A stretch of 56,166 bases of DNA from Oscillospiraceae bacterium (GCA_902761635.1 CACWLG010000012.1:1-56166), one strand, 5' to 3'; counted from the first letter of the stretch, positions 41,808-51,886 are shown. The notes: a model not told the origin generated them from the letters alone. Made by a program: numbers and translations.

Positions 41808-43190
41808 TTGGCAAACGCAAAGAGGATCGACTCCAGGCGCATGGGGGAAATGGATGAGGGAAAGCTGCTGATCGGCATGGCCTTTCCCATCATGCTGTCC
41901 ATGCTGGTACAGGCGCTGTACAACATCGTGGACAGCATCTATGTCGCCCGGGTGTCGGAGGACTGTCTTTCTGCCCTTTCGCTTGCATTCCCGGCACAGA
42001 ACATCATGATCGGCCTCGGCACCGGCACCGGTGTCGGCGTGACCACGCTGGTATCCCGCGCCCTCGGTCGGCGGGATTCAAAGAACGCAAGCCGCGTGGC
42101 CGGCAACGGCATCTTTCTCAGCATCTGCTGCTGGGCGGTCATGGCCCTGTTTGGCATCTTCGGCGCCAGGGCCTTCATCAGCTCCCAGACAAGCCTGCCG
42201 CATATCAGCCAGCACGCAGACAGATACCTGCAGATCGTAACCATCGGGTCGCTCTTTCTTTATCTGGAGATTTGTGTGGAGCGCCTGCTCCAGTCCACGG
42301 GGCTGACGCGGCTTTCCATGTGGACCCAGATGGTCGGCGCGATCACCAACATCATCCTTGATCCTTTCTTCATTTTCGGCTGGTGCGGCCTGCCCGCCAT
42401 GGGCACCGCCGGCGCTGCCACGGCCACCGTGATCGGCCAGGCTCTTGCTGCGGCCCTCGGCTTTTTCCTGCACTTTCGCCGGAATGTCGAGCTGCGCATC
42501 GCCCTTGCTGATCTCAGGCCGGAAGTGCGCATCATCGGGGATGTGTACCGCATCGGCTTCCCCTCCATTATTATGATGGTGATCGGCTCGATCACCAACT
42601 ACATGATGAACCTCATTCTCATCGGCTTTACCTCCACGGCCATTGCGGTATACGGCGTCTATTTCAAAATTCAGAGCTTCTTTTTCATGCCGGTCTTCGG
42701 TCTCAACAACGCCCTGATCCCCATCATCGGCTACAACTACGGCGCGCGAAAGAAGGCGCGTATTTACCGCACCTTCCGATTCGGCGTGCTGTACGCCACC
42801 AGCTTCATGCTGCTTGGCTTCCTCGTCTTTCAACTGGTTCCCCGCGAGCTTCTCGGCATCTTCAATCCGTCCGAGGCGATGCTTGCCATCGGCGTTCCGG
42901 CGCTCAGGCGCATCAGCATCTCGTTTTTGTTCGCGGGCTTCTGCATTGTGGCGGGCTCTGTCTGTCAGGCGCTGGACCACAGCATGGCTTCGATGATCGT
43001 GTCCATCCTGCGCCAGCTTCTCGCTCTGATCCCCGCCGCCTGGCTGCTGTCCAAAACCGGGGATGTGAACAATGTCTGGTGGGCCTTCCCGATTGCGGAG
43101 GTCATCTCCCTGCTGGCCTCTGCCTTCTTCCTGCGCGCAGCCTTCACAGACATGGAGAAGAAGCTCAGCGTCCCGCAGGATGTCGAATAA
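41808..43190 (+). CDS. MATE-family exporter
   Basis: The 460-residue protein has twelve membrane segments and the MATE layout of two six-helix halves (FPIMLSMLVQALYNIVDSIYV and the DPFFIFGWCGLPAMGTAGAA stretch). These exporters use Na+ or H+ to pump cationic drugs or metabolites. TTG 41808 is chosen because the GTG nine bases earlier lies inside the ribosome site AAGGTGATT. The substrate is unknown. Confidence 0.9.
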   Translation: MANAKRIDSRRMGEMDEGKLLIGMAFPIMLSMLVQALYNIVDSIYVARVSEDCLSALSLAFPAQNIMIGLGTGTGVGVTTLVSRALGRRDSKNASRVAGNGIFLSICCWAVMALFGIFGARAFISSQTSLPHISQHADRYLQIVTIGSLFLYLEICVERLLQSTGLTRLSMWTQMVGAITNIILDPFFIFGWCGLPAMGTAGAATATVIGQALAAALGFFLHFRRNVELRIALADLRPEVRIIGDVYRIGFPSIIMMVIGSITNYMMNLILIGFTSTAIAVYGVYFKIQSFFFMPVFGLNNALIPIIGYNYGARKKARIYRTFRFGVLYATSFMLLGFLVFQLVPRELLGIFNPSEAMLAIGVPALRRISISFLFAGFCIVAGSVCQALDHSMASMIVSILRQLLALIPAAWLLSKTGDVNNVWWAFPIAEVISLLASAFFLRAAFTDMEKKLSVPQDVE

Positions 43191-43220
43191 GCTTCCCGCC
43201 GCCCCGGCATCGTATAGCTA

Positions 43221-43287
43221 AAACCAGCTGCATACATCTCTTTTTCCCGTACAGGATGCTGAGATGGTATGCAGCTGGTTTTTTTAT
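43221..43287. terminator. Long bidirectional terminator
   Basis: A 15-bp stem (AAACCAGCTGCATAC with its complement), extended by ATCTC/GAGAT, lies between the convergent MATE and GGDEF genes and ends in seven T on the plus strand. The stem is perfect. Confidence 0.85.
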
Positions 43288-43294
43288 ACCGGTA

Positions 43295-46200
43295 TTACTC
43301 GCCTGTCGTGCTGTCCGCTCTCTTCAGACTGTTCTTGTTGTCGTACATATTGTGATCGGCACGCTCAAACACCGCCGCCACACAGGCATCATGATCGAAT
43401 CTGGACATGCCGCAGGCAATGACGATTCCGCCGCTCAGCATCGCCTCCTGATTATGCCTGTTCATCTTATCAAGAAGCTCCTCGATCCTGTCATAATCCC
43501 GGCCCTGGGAGATCGCGGCAAACTCGTCGCCCCCGATGCGGAACACGGGGCTGTGCTTAAAGAGATCGCAGATGATTCTGCAGGCGTCCTTCAGATAGGC
43601 GTCTCCCGTCTGATGACCTTCTGTATCATTGATCCTTTTCAGCTCGTTCACATCAAAGATCACAACAGAGAAAGGCGGCTGCCGGAGCTCGGCGATCCTC
43701 CGATTCATGCGCTCTTCTGTCTCCAGAAAGGCGTGTTTGTTTTTGACGCCGGTAAGCGCATCAATATTGGCTTCGTTCTGCGCCTCAGCAAGACACCTTC
43801 TGTATTCCTGTTCCTGCCGGACCTGGGCGTCGATATTGTTGAGGCCCACGACCAGCCTCGGTCCTTCCTTCTCCTCTACCATCGCGCCTTTCAGCTGATA
43901 ATATACAGGCTTGCCCTCTGTCATGATGCGATAGCCCAGCGTAAAGATCCCGCTGTGCTCCACTGCCGACAGGATGTTCTCTTTTGTAAGAAGCGAAAGG
44001 ACGCGTTTCCGGTCATCCGGATGGCAAAAGACCGCTGCCGCTTCCCGGAGCGTTTTGAAGAAGTCTTCACCGGATTTTGCCTGTGCAAAGCTCTTCTCAT
44101 AATGATCGGCCGCGCTGAATTCCCGGTAGCTCCCGGTCTCCGGGTCAACGACATAGACGCAGACGAAGTTGCCGGTAAGGGCGTGCAGGCGGGCATAGAC
44201 AATGCGTTCCTCCTGGATGCGCTTTTCCTCCTCACGATGCTTGACTTTTTCGTCAATGTCCTGCACGGCTATCACGATGAGATTCTCATCATCCTCCATA
44301 CGGGAGATCCTCATCCGGACGTAGAACGGATCGCCTTCTTTTATTCTGCGGTAGGTCAGCTCGAAATATCTGCTCTCTGCCAGCGCTTTTTTGAGGAAGT
44401 CCCGGTTCATGGCCCGGATAAACCTCTCCTGATCATCCGGATGAATGCCTGTTCTGGCGTCCCGCTCACAGCCTTCAAAGAAGTCCTGGCTGTGCCGCAC
44501 CTCGCTGAGCACACCGTGCTCGTCATCCGTGTGGAACTCGATGAGCTCATTGGTTTCCATGTTCACATAGAACAGATCCGTGTAGCCCCGCGCGAGCGCA
44601 CGGGCGATGTGGGTATAGATCGTGGCCTTGCGGTTTGCCTTTTTATATGCCTTTTCAAGCTGACGCTTGTACTCTTCCTCATCATTGGTCACGCCAAGAA
44701 TGAGCTTCTTCCCCTCATTTTCATCGACCAGGGCTGCCCGCAGGCTTACCGGTACCGCCTTTCCGTTCATCAGAAGCCGGTAATTGTGTATGAAGGAGCC
44801 GTTCTCTTCTATCGCGCGCAGCATGTTGTCCTTGGTGAAAGCGCGCAGATTTCTCGCCATGTCCTCCGGCGCGAAGGCTTTGGGCGCGTCCCGCCGGATA
44901 TCCGCGAAGAAATCTTCTCCCTGTGTGGCGAGACCGAAGTCCTTGTATTCTTTGGAGGCATGGTATTGCGTATACTGTCCTGTCACGGGATCGACCGTAT
45001 AAAGGACGATATAGTTCGGAGAGAGCGCGGCGATCCTGCCCAGGGCTGTTTTTTCCTGCCGCAGCCTTTTCGCCTCTTCCTGCTGCTTCATCTGAGAGTC
45101 AATGATGCTGATGCCCAGGATGATCTTGTTTCCGCCATACATCCTCGTGATCTTCATATTGACGTACATCGGAGCCCCGTTGTCAACAATGCGATAGGTC
45201 ACGTTGTAAACGCCCTGCCTGTCCAGCTCCTCAATGATCTTCTGTTTTGAAAAGCCTGCCAGGAAAGTCTCTCTGTCCTCCTCATAGATACGGGTCATGC
45301 TGTCCTTCTGCGCTGCTTCAAAGAAATGCTCGCCGTGCCGCTCCATTGCGAGCTCCTCGCCGCCTACCGGTGAGGTATACTCGATGAACTTGTCTGTATC
45401 CAGATCTACATAGTAGATATTGTAGTAGTCCGCAGCCAGCGCGCGGGCAATGTCGGCATAGGTGGCGCCTTCGCCGGGCGCTGTAATGGACAGGACGGCT
45501 ATGGCGACAGCGATGTTCCCCGTTACCGGGTCGATGCCGACCCGCCGCGCGAAGGAATGCACAACAGCGCCGTCAGGCATCTGCTCGTCATAAAAGGACG
45601 GGATCCCCTTTTCGCAGCAGGTCTTGACGACGTTCATCATAAAAGCGGCGTCATACCGGGAAAAGGCTGAGCCTTCATAATTCAGATCAACATGGAAAAA
45701 GTGCTTGATGAAATTGCGGTAGGCCTGGTTGCTGCGCACAAAGCGGGTATATTCTCCCTTTACCTCTATGATCCCCATGGGGATCATATTGAAGGTGTTC
45801 TCAATCCCGCCTTCATCCTTGGCCATCACCGAAAGATCGTACAGGTTCAGGCGTCCGATCGTTTCAAAATAGCCGGATTCCTTCGGGTTCTCATACCCGA
45901 TCTGCCTGCCTGTCCGGTATCGCTCCATGATCGCGTCCAGCGGAATCGGTTTGCTAAAATAATAGCCCTGGAGCTTCGAGCATCCGATTTCATACAGGAA
46001 CTTCACCTGTTCCTCTTTCTCGACTCCCTCGCAGACAGTGTCCATGCCGAGAGCGCTCGCCATGCGCATAAGCTCGGTCATAAGGATTTTGTTGCCGGCG
46101 CCCTCGTCGAGCCTCTGCAGGAAGCTCATGTCAAACTTGAGAAGATTGAACCGTATGCTTTGCAGTACATTGAGGGAGGAATAACCGCTCCCGAAATCAT

Positions 46201-47629
46201 CCATCCAGACCGGGAAGCCAAGGTTCTGGAAACGCCTGACCTGTTCGCTCATGAACTCAAAATCACGGCTGAGCGTGCTCTCCGTGATCTCAATCGTGAT
46301 CATCTCGCGCCCGAAGCCGGAGGCGTCCACACGGCGTCTGACCTCATCTACCACATCACAGGCATCGAAGTCGGATCTTGACAGATTGATCGAGTGAGGA
46401 ACGACAGAAAACCCGGAATCCTTCTGGTATTTCATTTTCTCCAGCACGCGCTCCAGCACGTACAGGTCCAGCTTGTAAATCTCTCCGGCGTCCTCCAGAT
46501 ACGGGATGAAATCTGCCGGCGACAGGAAGCCGCGCTCCGGATCGATCCATCGCGCCAGCGCCTCCTCATCGCACACCCTGCCGCTCACCGCTCTTATGAT
46601 CGGCTGGTAGTACACGGTGATCCATTTCTCCCGGATGGCGCGGCCCAAGTTTTCCAGGACATATTGTCTCTTTTCCGCATCGTCCCTCAATTCCGGGCGA
46701 TAGAAGCTGAACGCGGAGGAATTGGTGTTCTTGATTGTGTCGCAGGCAAGCTTTGCCCGGTCGCAGGCCGTGCTGACCGGGACCGAGCCCATCCCGCTCG
46801 AATAGACGCCTATATGAACCGGAAGAGAGTTCCCGCCATTGATCGCGGCACATTGATCCAGAAAGCGATTCAGCCTCTCCTCAAGACCGTCTTCCATCGT
46901 AAAAGCCGCAAAATGATCCGCGCCGATGCGGCAGCAGTTTTCATTGCCGAAGAAACTGTTTAGAAGTCCGGAAAACTCCTGCAGCAGCCTGTCTCCCTTT
47001 GCAAAGCCGTTCTTCGTATTGAAGAACTTCATGCCGCAAAAATTCATAAACAGGAAAACAGCTTCCTTGCCCTCTTTTCTGTATTCCTCCTTCGCCGTCT
47101 CTGCACGCTCGAAGAACCAGGTCATGCTCGGCAGCCCTGTCAGATAATCATGCTGATTTGCTTTCAGGATGCTCTCCCCATGCAGGGCATTGCACAAGCT
47201 GTACAGCAGCCCCGTCTCTTCCGCATCCTCCCGATACTGGCCTTCATCCGTATACCACACCTCGGCGAGGCGCACGCCCGAATCGGTAAGCACATGCTCG
47301 CCCTTGGCGTGGATCACTCTGTACCCGTCTGATGTCAGAGATTTTGAGCGAAATACGACATCGTACTCTCCGCCCTCCGTCGCAAAGCGAACGGCCGCAT
47401 CCGCGATCCTGGCGGCATCGTTCGGATGGACATCCTTGTACATGTTATGATCCATGTCGTAATACGCCCGCGCAGGATCCTCATAACCGAACAGCTTGCG
47501 AAAGCCCGCTGAAAGGGCAATGGAAATCACACGCTTTTCGATGTACTGATAAACAGCAAACGGGACCGTCAGTTGTTCCAGCATTTCCTGCGTCTGCGTA
47601 TCAAAGCGATATCTCTCTGTCGTACTCAT
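43295..47629 (-). CDS. Cyclic-di-GMP protein: PAS, degenerate GGDEF, EAL, PAS repeats, GGDEF
   Basis: The 1,444-residue protein has an N-terminal PAS-like domain (about 15-130) and a GGDEF-type domain (about 160-315) whose signature is GADHF (236-240), so it is probably inactive. A full EAL phosphodiesterase follows (about 330-575: Glu355, Asn415, Glu447, Asp477-Asp478, Lys498, Glu534, Gln554). A PAS-like domain (about 600-715) comes next, then four related PAS-type units (about 725-845, 860-985, 1005-1128, 1142-1270), each with a (G/S)xxFF mark. A canonical GGDEF (1366-1370) without the RxxD inhibitory site ends it. It can both make and break c-di-GMP. No membrane segments are seen. Confidence 0.93.
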   Translation of the reverse strand: MSTTERYRFDTQTQEMLEQLTVPFAVYQYIEKRVISIALSAGFRKLFGYEDPARAYYDMDHNMYKDVHPNDAARIADAAVRFATEGGEYDVVFRSKSLTSDGYRVIHAKGEHVLTDSGVRLAEVWYTDEGQYREDAEETGLLYSLCNALHGESILKANQHDYLTGLPSMTWFFERAETAKEEYRKEGKEAVFLFMNFCGMKFFNTKNGFAKGDRLLQEFSGLLNSFFGNENCCRIGADHFAAFTMEDGLEERLNRFLDQCAAINGGNSLPVHIGVYSSGMGSVPVSTACDRAKLACDTIKNTNSSAFSFYRPELRDDAEKRQYVLENLGRAIREKWITVYYQPIIRAVSGRVCDEEALARWIDPERGFLSPADFIPYLEDAGEIYKLDLYVLERVLEKMKYQKDSGFSVVPHSINLSRSDFDACDVVDEVRRRVDASGFGREMITIEITESTLSRDFEFMSEQVRRFQNLGFPVWMDDFGSGYSSLNVLQSIRFNLLKFDMSFLQRLDEGAGNKILMTELMRMASALGMDTVCEGVEKEEQVKFLYEIGCSKLQGYYFSKPIPLDAIMERYRTGRQIGYENPKESGYFETIGRLNLYDLSVMAKDEGGIENTFNMIPMGIIEVKGEYTRFVRSNQAYRNFIKHFFHVDLNYEGSAFSRYDAAFMMNVVKTCCEKGIPSFYDEQMPDGAVVHSFARRVGIDPVTGNIAVAIAVLSITAPGEGATYADIARALAADYYNIYYVDLDTDKFIEYTSPVGGEELAMERHGEHFFEAAQKDSMTRIYEEDRETFLAGFSKQKIIEELDRQGVYNVTYRIVDNGAPMYVNMKITRMYGGNKIILGISIIDSQMKQQEEAKRLRQEKTALGRIAALSPNYIVLYTVDPVTGQYTQYHASKEYKDFGLATQGEDFFADIRRDAPKAFAPEDMARNLRAFTKDNMLRAIEENGSFIHNYRLLMNGKAVPVSLRAALVDENEGKKLILGVTNDEEEYKRQLEKAYKKANRKATIYTHIARALARGYTDLFYVNMETNELIEFHTDDEHGVLSEVRHSQDFFEGCERDARTGIHPDDQERFIRAMNRDFLKKALAESRYFELTYRRIKEGDPFYVRMRISRMEDDENLIVIAVQDIDEKVKHREEEKRIQEERIVYARLHALTGNFVCVYVVDPETGSYREFSAADHYEKSFAQAKSGEDFFKTLREAAAVFCHPDDRKRVLSLLTKENILSAVEHSGIFTLGYRIMTEGKPVYYQLKGAMVEEKEGPRLVVGLNNIDAQVRQEQEYRRCLAEAQNEANIDALTGVKNKHAFLETEERMNRRIAELRQPPFSVVIFDVNELKRINDTEGHQTGDAYLKDACRIICDLFKHSPVFRIGGDEFAAISQGRDYDRIEELLDKMNRHNQEAMLSGGIVIACGMSRFDHDACVAAVFERADHNMYDNKNSLKRADSTTGE

Positions 47630-47720
47630 ATCTGTGTCTCCTGATCCGGACAGTCTGTTCTTTTGGGGGTTTTCAGCTTTGGCTCTGCGTGTCTTTTGTC
47701 ATACTGCCGCTTTGCGCCCT

Positions 47721-47873
47721 TAAGGCAACACCGCACAATCCGCCTTCGGCATCTCCTGGAAAATTTGCGCCCTGATTTCGTCACTTTTTCTTGAGGTACA
47801 CAAAGTACATCTGCGAAAAAGTCCCAAATTTTCTCAGGATCTGCTCTTGCCGAATTATGCGGTATTGCCTTAA
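47721..47873. repeat. MITE-like element with terminal inverted repeats and TTAA ends
   Basis: The 153-bp element begins TTAAGGCAACACCGCACAAT and ends with its near-complement ATTATGCGGTATTGCCTTAA. These are terminal repeats of about 20 bp with three transitions. TTAA at each end resembles the target duplication of piggyBac-like and some bacterial MITE families. It encodes nothing. Two partial copies lie at 50815-50908. Confidence 0.75.
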
Positions 47874-48157
47874 AATTATACCAAAATCATCATTTTTTAT
47901 CAAGTCATAATGCAGGATTTTTTCCCGCTCACCCAATACATTCCCGCATTTATCGGGGAGCAGTTTTGTCCTGTTTCGCTTTTGCCCCGCCGGGAGGCGG
48001 GCGAGTCTGTGCTGTCTGCTGATGCTGCCCCGAACAGAAAAGCCGACGCATGCTCTGCGCCGGCTTTTCCTGAGGCGGGTGCCTGTTGAGGGCATACCCT
48101 GGGCGCGGCGTCGGGAATAGAGTTTGACTTCGCCGCTTCCCCCGTGTGTGCATCCGC

Positions 48158-49345
48158 TTATAACACATTCTCCAGCTTTGTTTCTTTGATCCCGTGCTTT
48201 TCCGCAAAACCCGTGAGGAACAGGGTCAGCGCGCCGTCGCCGGTCACGTTGCAGGCGGTGCCGAAGCTGTCCTGGAGGGCGAAAATCGCCAGCATCAGGG
48301 CGGTTCCGTCGCTGTCAAAGCCAAGCACGCCCGTAATCAGGCCCAGAGAAGCCATCACCGTACCGCCAGGCACGCCGGGCGCGCCGATGGCAAAGATGCC
48401 CAGGAGCAGGCAGAAAAGGATCATGCTGCTCAGCGTGGGGATCTTGCCGTACAGTACCTTGGAAATGGTCATCACGAAAAAGACCTCCGTCAGCACCGAG
48501 CCGCACAGATGGATATTGGCGAAAAGCGGGATGCCGAAGTCCACCAGATCGCGGCGCAGATTCTTGCTCTTTCTTGCGCACTCGAGCGCAACGGCCAGGG
48601 TGGCGGCGGAGGACATGGTGCCGACAGCCGTCAGGTAGGCCGGGCCGTAGTGGCTGATGACCTCACGGCCGGAGCGGCCGGAGTAGATGGAGGCGCTGCC
48701 GTAGAGTACGGCAAGCCAGATAAAGTGGCCCAGCATGACGACCGCGATCACGACCAGGAAGATCGGCAGCTGGTGGGTGATGCTCCCCTCCCAGGAAAGG
48801 CCGCAGAAGGTCGTTGCGATAAAGAACGGGAGGATCGGGATGATGATCTTCTTGACGATTTCCAGCACAATACTCTGAAACTCCTGCAGGAGGTTGAAGG
48901 TCACCTGTGAGCGCGTCCAAACGACGGCCAGACCCAGCAGCATGGAGAAGACCAGCGCGGACATAACGGGCATGATCTGCGGGATATCCAGCTGGAAGGC
49001 GACGGCAGGCAGCTCACGCAGCCCTTCGGGATCGGTGACGATATTCAGATGCGGAATGATGGCATAGCCTGTGCACATGGACATGAGCGCCGCGAGAACG
49101 CTGGAGGCATAGGCCAGAATGACCGCGACAGTCAGCATGCGTGTAGCGCCGCCGCCGAGCTTGGTGATCGACGGGGCGATGAAGCCGATGATAATGAGCG
49201 GCACGCAGAACATGATGATCTGTCCCATGATGTATTTGGCCGTAACCACCACGACCATCGCGCCGCGCGGCAGGACAAGACCCGCCAGAATGCCGATCAC
49301 GATTGCCAGCAGCAGCCGTGCCGGGAGACTCTTAAAGAATTTCAT
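48158..49345 (-). CDS. Dicarboxylate/amino acid:cation symporter (DAACS family)
   Basis: The 395-residue protein has about eight membrane segments and DAACS signatures: SSAATLAVALECA (about 250-262), GVPGGTVMASLGLI (about 325-338) and NVTGDGALTLF (about 367-377). It sits 69 bp after the cysteine desulfidase gene in the same direction, so it probably imports cysteine, serine or a related amino acid for that enzyme. The substrate is inference from context. Confidence 0.9.
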   Translation of the reverse strand: MKFFKSLPARLLLAIVIGILAGLVLPRGAMVVVVTAKYIMGQIIMFCVPLIIIGFIAPSITKLGGGATRMLTVAVILAYASSVLAALMSMCTGYAIIPHLNIVTDPEGLRELPAVAFQLDIPQIMPVMSALVFSMLLGLAVVWTRSQVTFNLLQEFQSIVLEIVKKIIIPILPFFIATTFCGLSWEGSITHQLPIFLVVIAVVMLGHFIWLAVLYGSASIYSGRSGREVISHYGPAYLTAVGTMSSAATLAVALECARKSKNLRRDLVDFGIPLFANIHLCGSVLTEVFFVMTISKVLYGKIPTLSSMILFCLLLGIFAIGAPGVPGGTVMASLGLITGVLGFDSDGTALMLAIFALQDSFGTACNVTGDGALTLFLTGFAEKHGIKETKLENVL

Positions 49346-49414
49346 GATACTTTCCTTCTTTCCTTACTTTTCCTGTACCCATACGGAATGCTCCGATTGT
49401 CCGTTCCTCTTTCC

Positions 49415-50686
49415 CTATTCTGTCATCATGCGTATGATTTCCTGATCGGTTTCGCGCATGCCCACGCGGCCGAGTCGCCCGAAGTTTGCGATGGAGTTCT
49501 CCACGCCCTTGACCACGAGCCCGTCCCCGCCGTAAAACTGCTGGCCGTTTTTAAACATCTCATAGCCGAAGATGCCCGTTTCCACCGCCGTTGCGATCTT
49601 GGCGGCGCAGGAGGATTTTGCCCCGTCACACACAATGCCGGAGGTGATGGCCAGGCAGTTGACAATGGTGTGGGCAATCACGCGCTCGTCCCCTCCGTGC
49701 AGATAAGCGATGCCGGCGCCCGCGCCCGCGCCCGCGCTGACCGCGCCGCAGTAGGCCGAGAGCCTGCCGATGCTCGCCTTGCAGTGGAGGGTGATGAGAT
49801 TGGAGATGAGCAGCGCCCGATAGAGCTTCTCCTCTCCCGTGTTCATTCCCCGGGCATAGACGATGACGGGCAGGGAAGCCGTGAGTCCCTGGTTCCCGCT
49901 GCCGGAGCAGATGACCACCGGCATCTCCGAGCCGTTCATGCGCGCGTCAGAGCCGGCTGCGGCATAGGCCTTGGCGCGGATGCGCAGAGTGTCCCCCGTG
50001 GTGAGGAGCACTTTTCCGATGTTGGCCCCGTAATCGTGCCGCAGTCCCTCCTCCGCAATGGCGGTGTTCAGCTCGATCTGCCGGTCAAGCACCGGGCGCA
50101 CATCCTCCAGATCACAGGTGCAGGCAAAGTCATAGATATTCTCCACCGACAACAGCCCATAGTCCGGTACGGCGTCCTCCTTTACCGGGGCCGCGTCCGA
50201 CTCACGCAAAACCCTGCCGTCGCGCTCAACGCGAACGATGTGGGTGTGCTCATTGGCAATGCGCACCTTTGCGCAGGAATCCCCCTTGTAAACCGTGACG
50301 ATCATGTCCAGGAGCTGCTCTGATTCCAGGGATTTGATCTCAATGGGCGTATGCTCCAGATAAGAACCCAGCGCCTCGATTTTGTCCGCCCCGACCCTGG
50401 AGATGACCTCCAGTCCGGCCGTCTCATCGCCGCCGAGAACACCGATGGCCGCCGCTGCCGCGATGCCGCGCCTGCCGCCGGTGTGCGGGACTACAACGCT
50501 CTTGACGTTTTTGATGATGTTGCCGCTTGCCTCCACCGTGATCCTGTCCGGCACCGCCCCAAGCACGGAGCGGGCCGTCGCCGCGCAGTAGGCCAGCGCG
50601 ATCGGCTCCGTACAGCCCATGGCGCAGACCAGCTCACGCCGCAGGATCTCGACACAGGTCCGATAAACATTGTCACTTCGATCCAT
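49415..50686 (-). CDS. cyuA: L-cysteine desulfidase (CyuA/YhaM family)
   Basis: The start at 50686 follows AGAGGTG; upstream in-frame codons lie beyond a TTGAAT-17-TATAAT promoter and are not translated. The 423-residue protein has the family motif MGCTEPIALAY (about 24-34), CSGSGNQG (about 280-287) and CDGAKSSCAAK (about 366-376), whose cysteines form the 4Fe-4S site. It converts cysteine to pyruvate, ammonia and sulfide in the cytoplasm. The symporter gene downstream suggests uptake and breakdown of cysteine (or serine). Confidence 0.9.
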   Translation of the reverse strand: MDRSDNVYRTCVEILRRELVCAMGCTEPIALAYCAATARSVLGAVPDRITVEASGNIIKNVKSVVVPHTGGRRGIAAAAAIGVLGGDETAGLEVISRVGADKIEALGSYLEHTPIEIKSLESEQLLDMIVTVYKGDSCAKVRIANEHTHIVRVERDGRVLRESDAAPVKEDAVPDYGLLSVENIYDFACTCDLEDVRPVLDRQIELNTAIAEEGLRHDYGANIGKVLLTTGDTLRIRAKAYAAAGSDARMNGSEMPVVICSGSGNQGLTASLPVIVYARGMNTGEEKLYRALLISNLITLHCKASIGRLSAYCGAVSAGAGAGAGIAYLHGGDERVIAHTIVNCLAITSGIVCDGAKSSCAAKIATAVETGIFGYEMFKNGQQFYGGDGLVVKGVENSIANFGRLGRVGMRETDQEIIRMMTE

Positions 50687-50725
50687 ATAGCACCTCTCTT
50701 TCTCTCCGTATCGAAACGCAAGATC

Positions 50726-50754
50726 ATTATACCCGCTTCTCCCCCGCGATTCAA
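50726..50754 (-). promoter_or_regulatory. Promoter of the cysteine desulfidase operon
   Basis: On the minus strand TTGAAT (50749-50754), 17 bp and TATAAT (50726-50731) lie 40 bp before the start codon. Confidence 0.85.
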
Positions 50755-50814
50755 GGCTTTTCAATTTTTTCCCGGGTATCGGTCCAGGCTGCATCCGATC
50801 AGAAAACCTTCTAT

Positions 50815-50834
50815 GGCAACACCGCACAATCCGT
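50815..50834. repeat. MITE left-end fragment
   Basis: GGCAACACCGCACAATCCG matches the left end of the 47721 element directly. It is followed by a T-run and then the second fragment, so the two look like a nested or tandem remnant. It lies just upstream of the cysteine desulfidase promoter. Confidence 0.6.
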
Positions 50835-50841
50835 TTTTTCC

Positions 50842-50908
50842 AGGGCAACACCGCACAATACGACCGCGGCATCCTCCGGAAAATCTGCGCGCTGATTTTG
50901 TCGCTGTT
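50842..50908. repeat. MITE left-half fragment
   Basis: About 65 bp match the left half of the element at 47721 (shared stretches GGCAACACCGCACAAT, CGGCATC, GGAAAAT, TGCGC and CTGATTT). The right end is missing, so this is a truncated copy. Confidence 0.65.
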
Positions 50909-50932
50909 TACTGCTTTCCCGCGTCCCGGACT

Positions 50933-50989
50933 AAAAAAAACAGGCCTTCGGCAAATTCGTATTTTTGTACGTTTTTGCCGAAGGCTGTT
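50933..50989 (-). terminator. Terminator of the trp operon
   Basis: On the minus strand a stem of about 14 bp (AACAGCCTTCGGCAAA with TTTGCCGAAGGCCTGTT, one bulged G) is followed by eight U residues. It lies 127 bp after trpA. The bases between hold no gene. Confidence 0.85.
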
Positions 50990-51115
50990 ATCATTTTATG
51001 AGGCTGTTCTTCGCGGGGCGTCCGGGAGGCCGCCAGCCTGAGAAGGCAGCCGACTTTTTTCACAGTCCCGGTGTGTAAAGCCGAAAGGTGTTCATGCTTC
51101 TCCGTGGTGGTGGAC

Positions 51116-51886
51116 TTATCGTATCGCGTCCTTCATGGCTTTCACGTATGCCCCGACATACGGCGCTGCGTCACGGCCGTATTTTTCCAGCAGCTTGATG
51201 ATGGCCGAGCCCACGATCGCCCCGTCTGAGAGAGCTGCCATTTTCCTTGCCTGTTCGGGCGTGGAGATCCCGAACCCGATGGCGCACGGAATTTCGGTAT
51301 TTTCGCGCACCAGTCTGACCATGGCTCCCAGATCCGTGGTGATTTCCGTGCGGGTGCCGGTCACGCCGAGGCTCGACACGAGATACAGAAAGCCCTCCGC
51401 CTCCCGGGCGATCATGGCGATCCGGTTCTCCGAGGTCGGCGCGATGAGGGAGATCAGATCCACCCCGCAGGAGCGGCAGACGGGCAAAAACTCCTCCTTC
51501 TCCTCAAAGGGCAGGTCCGGGAGGATCAGCCCGTCGATGCCGACATCCCGGCACAGGGACAGAAAGCGCTCCGCCCCGTAGGAAAAAACGACGTTTGCAT
51601 ACGTCATGAACACCATAGGGACAGTAACATCTTCGCGCAGCTTCCGCACAAAGTCAAAAATCCTGTCGGTGGTGATGCCGCCGCGGAGCGCGCGCAGATT
51701 GGCTCCCTGAATCACCGGGCCTTCCGCAGTGGGATCGGAGAACGGGATTCCGAGCTCGATCAGGTCGGCCCCGTTTTCGACCGCCGCGCGCACGACGGCG
51801 CCCGTCGTCTCCAGGTCGGGGTCACCGCAGGTAATGAAGGCGATAAATGCCTTTCCGTTTTTAAATGCGTCCGGTATCCTACTCAT
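51116..51886 (-). CDS. trpA: Tryptophan synthase alpha subunit
   Basis: The 256-residue protein has the alpha-subunit motif [16 protein letters not shown] with catalytic Glu and Asp, and the phosphate-binding GFGIS segment. It splits indole-glycerol phosphate to indole for the beta subunit. The start at 51886 overlaps the trpB end (ATGAGTAG), so translation is coupled. It is last in trpDCFBA. Confidence 0.96.
   Translation of the reverse strand: MSRIPDAFKNGKAFIAFITCGDPDLETTGAVVRAAVENGADLIELGIPFSDPTAEGPVIQGANLRALRGGITTDRIFDFVRKLREDVTVPMVFMTYANVVFSYGAERFLSLCRDVGIDGLILPDLPFEEKEEFLPVCRSCGVDLISLIAPTSENRIAMIAREAEGFLYLVSSLGVTGTRTEITTDLGAMVRLVRENTEIPCAIGFGISTPEQARKMAALSDGAIVGSAIIKLLEKYGRDAAPYVGAYVKAMKDAIR

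Noticed and set aside
43079-45250. Long plus-strand frame overlapping the MATE end and the GGDEF/EAL gene
   Set aside because: It crosses a strong terminator and is antisense to a complete c-di-GMP protein.
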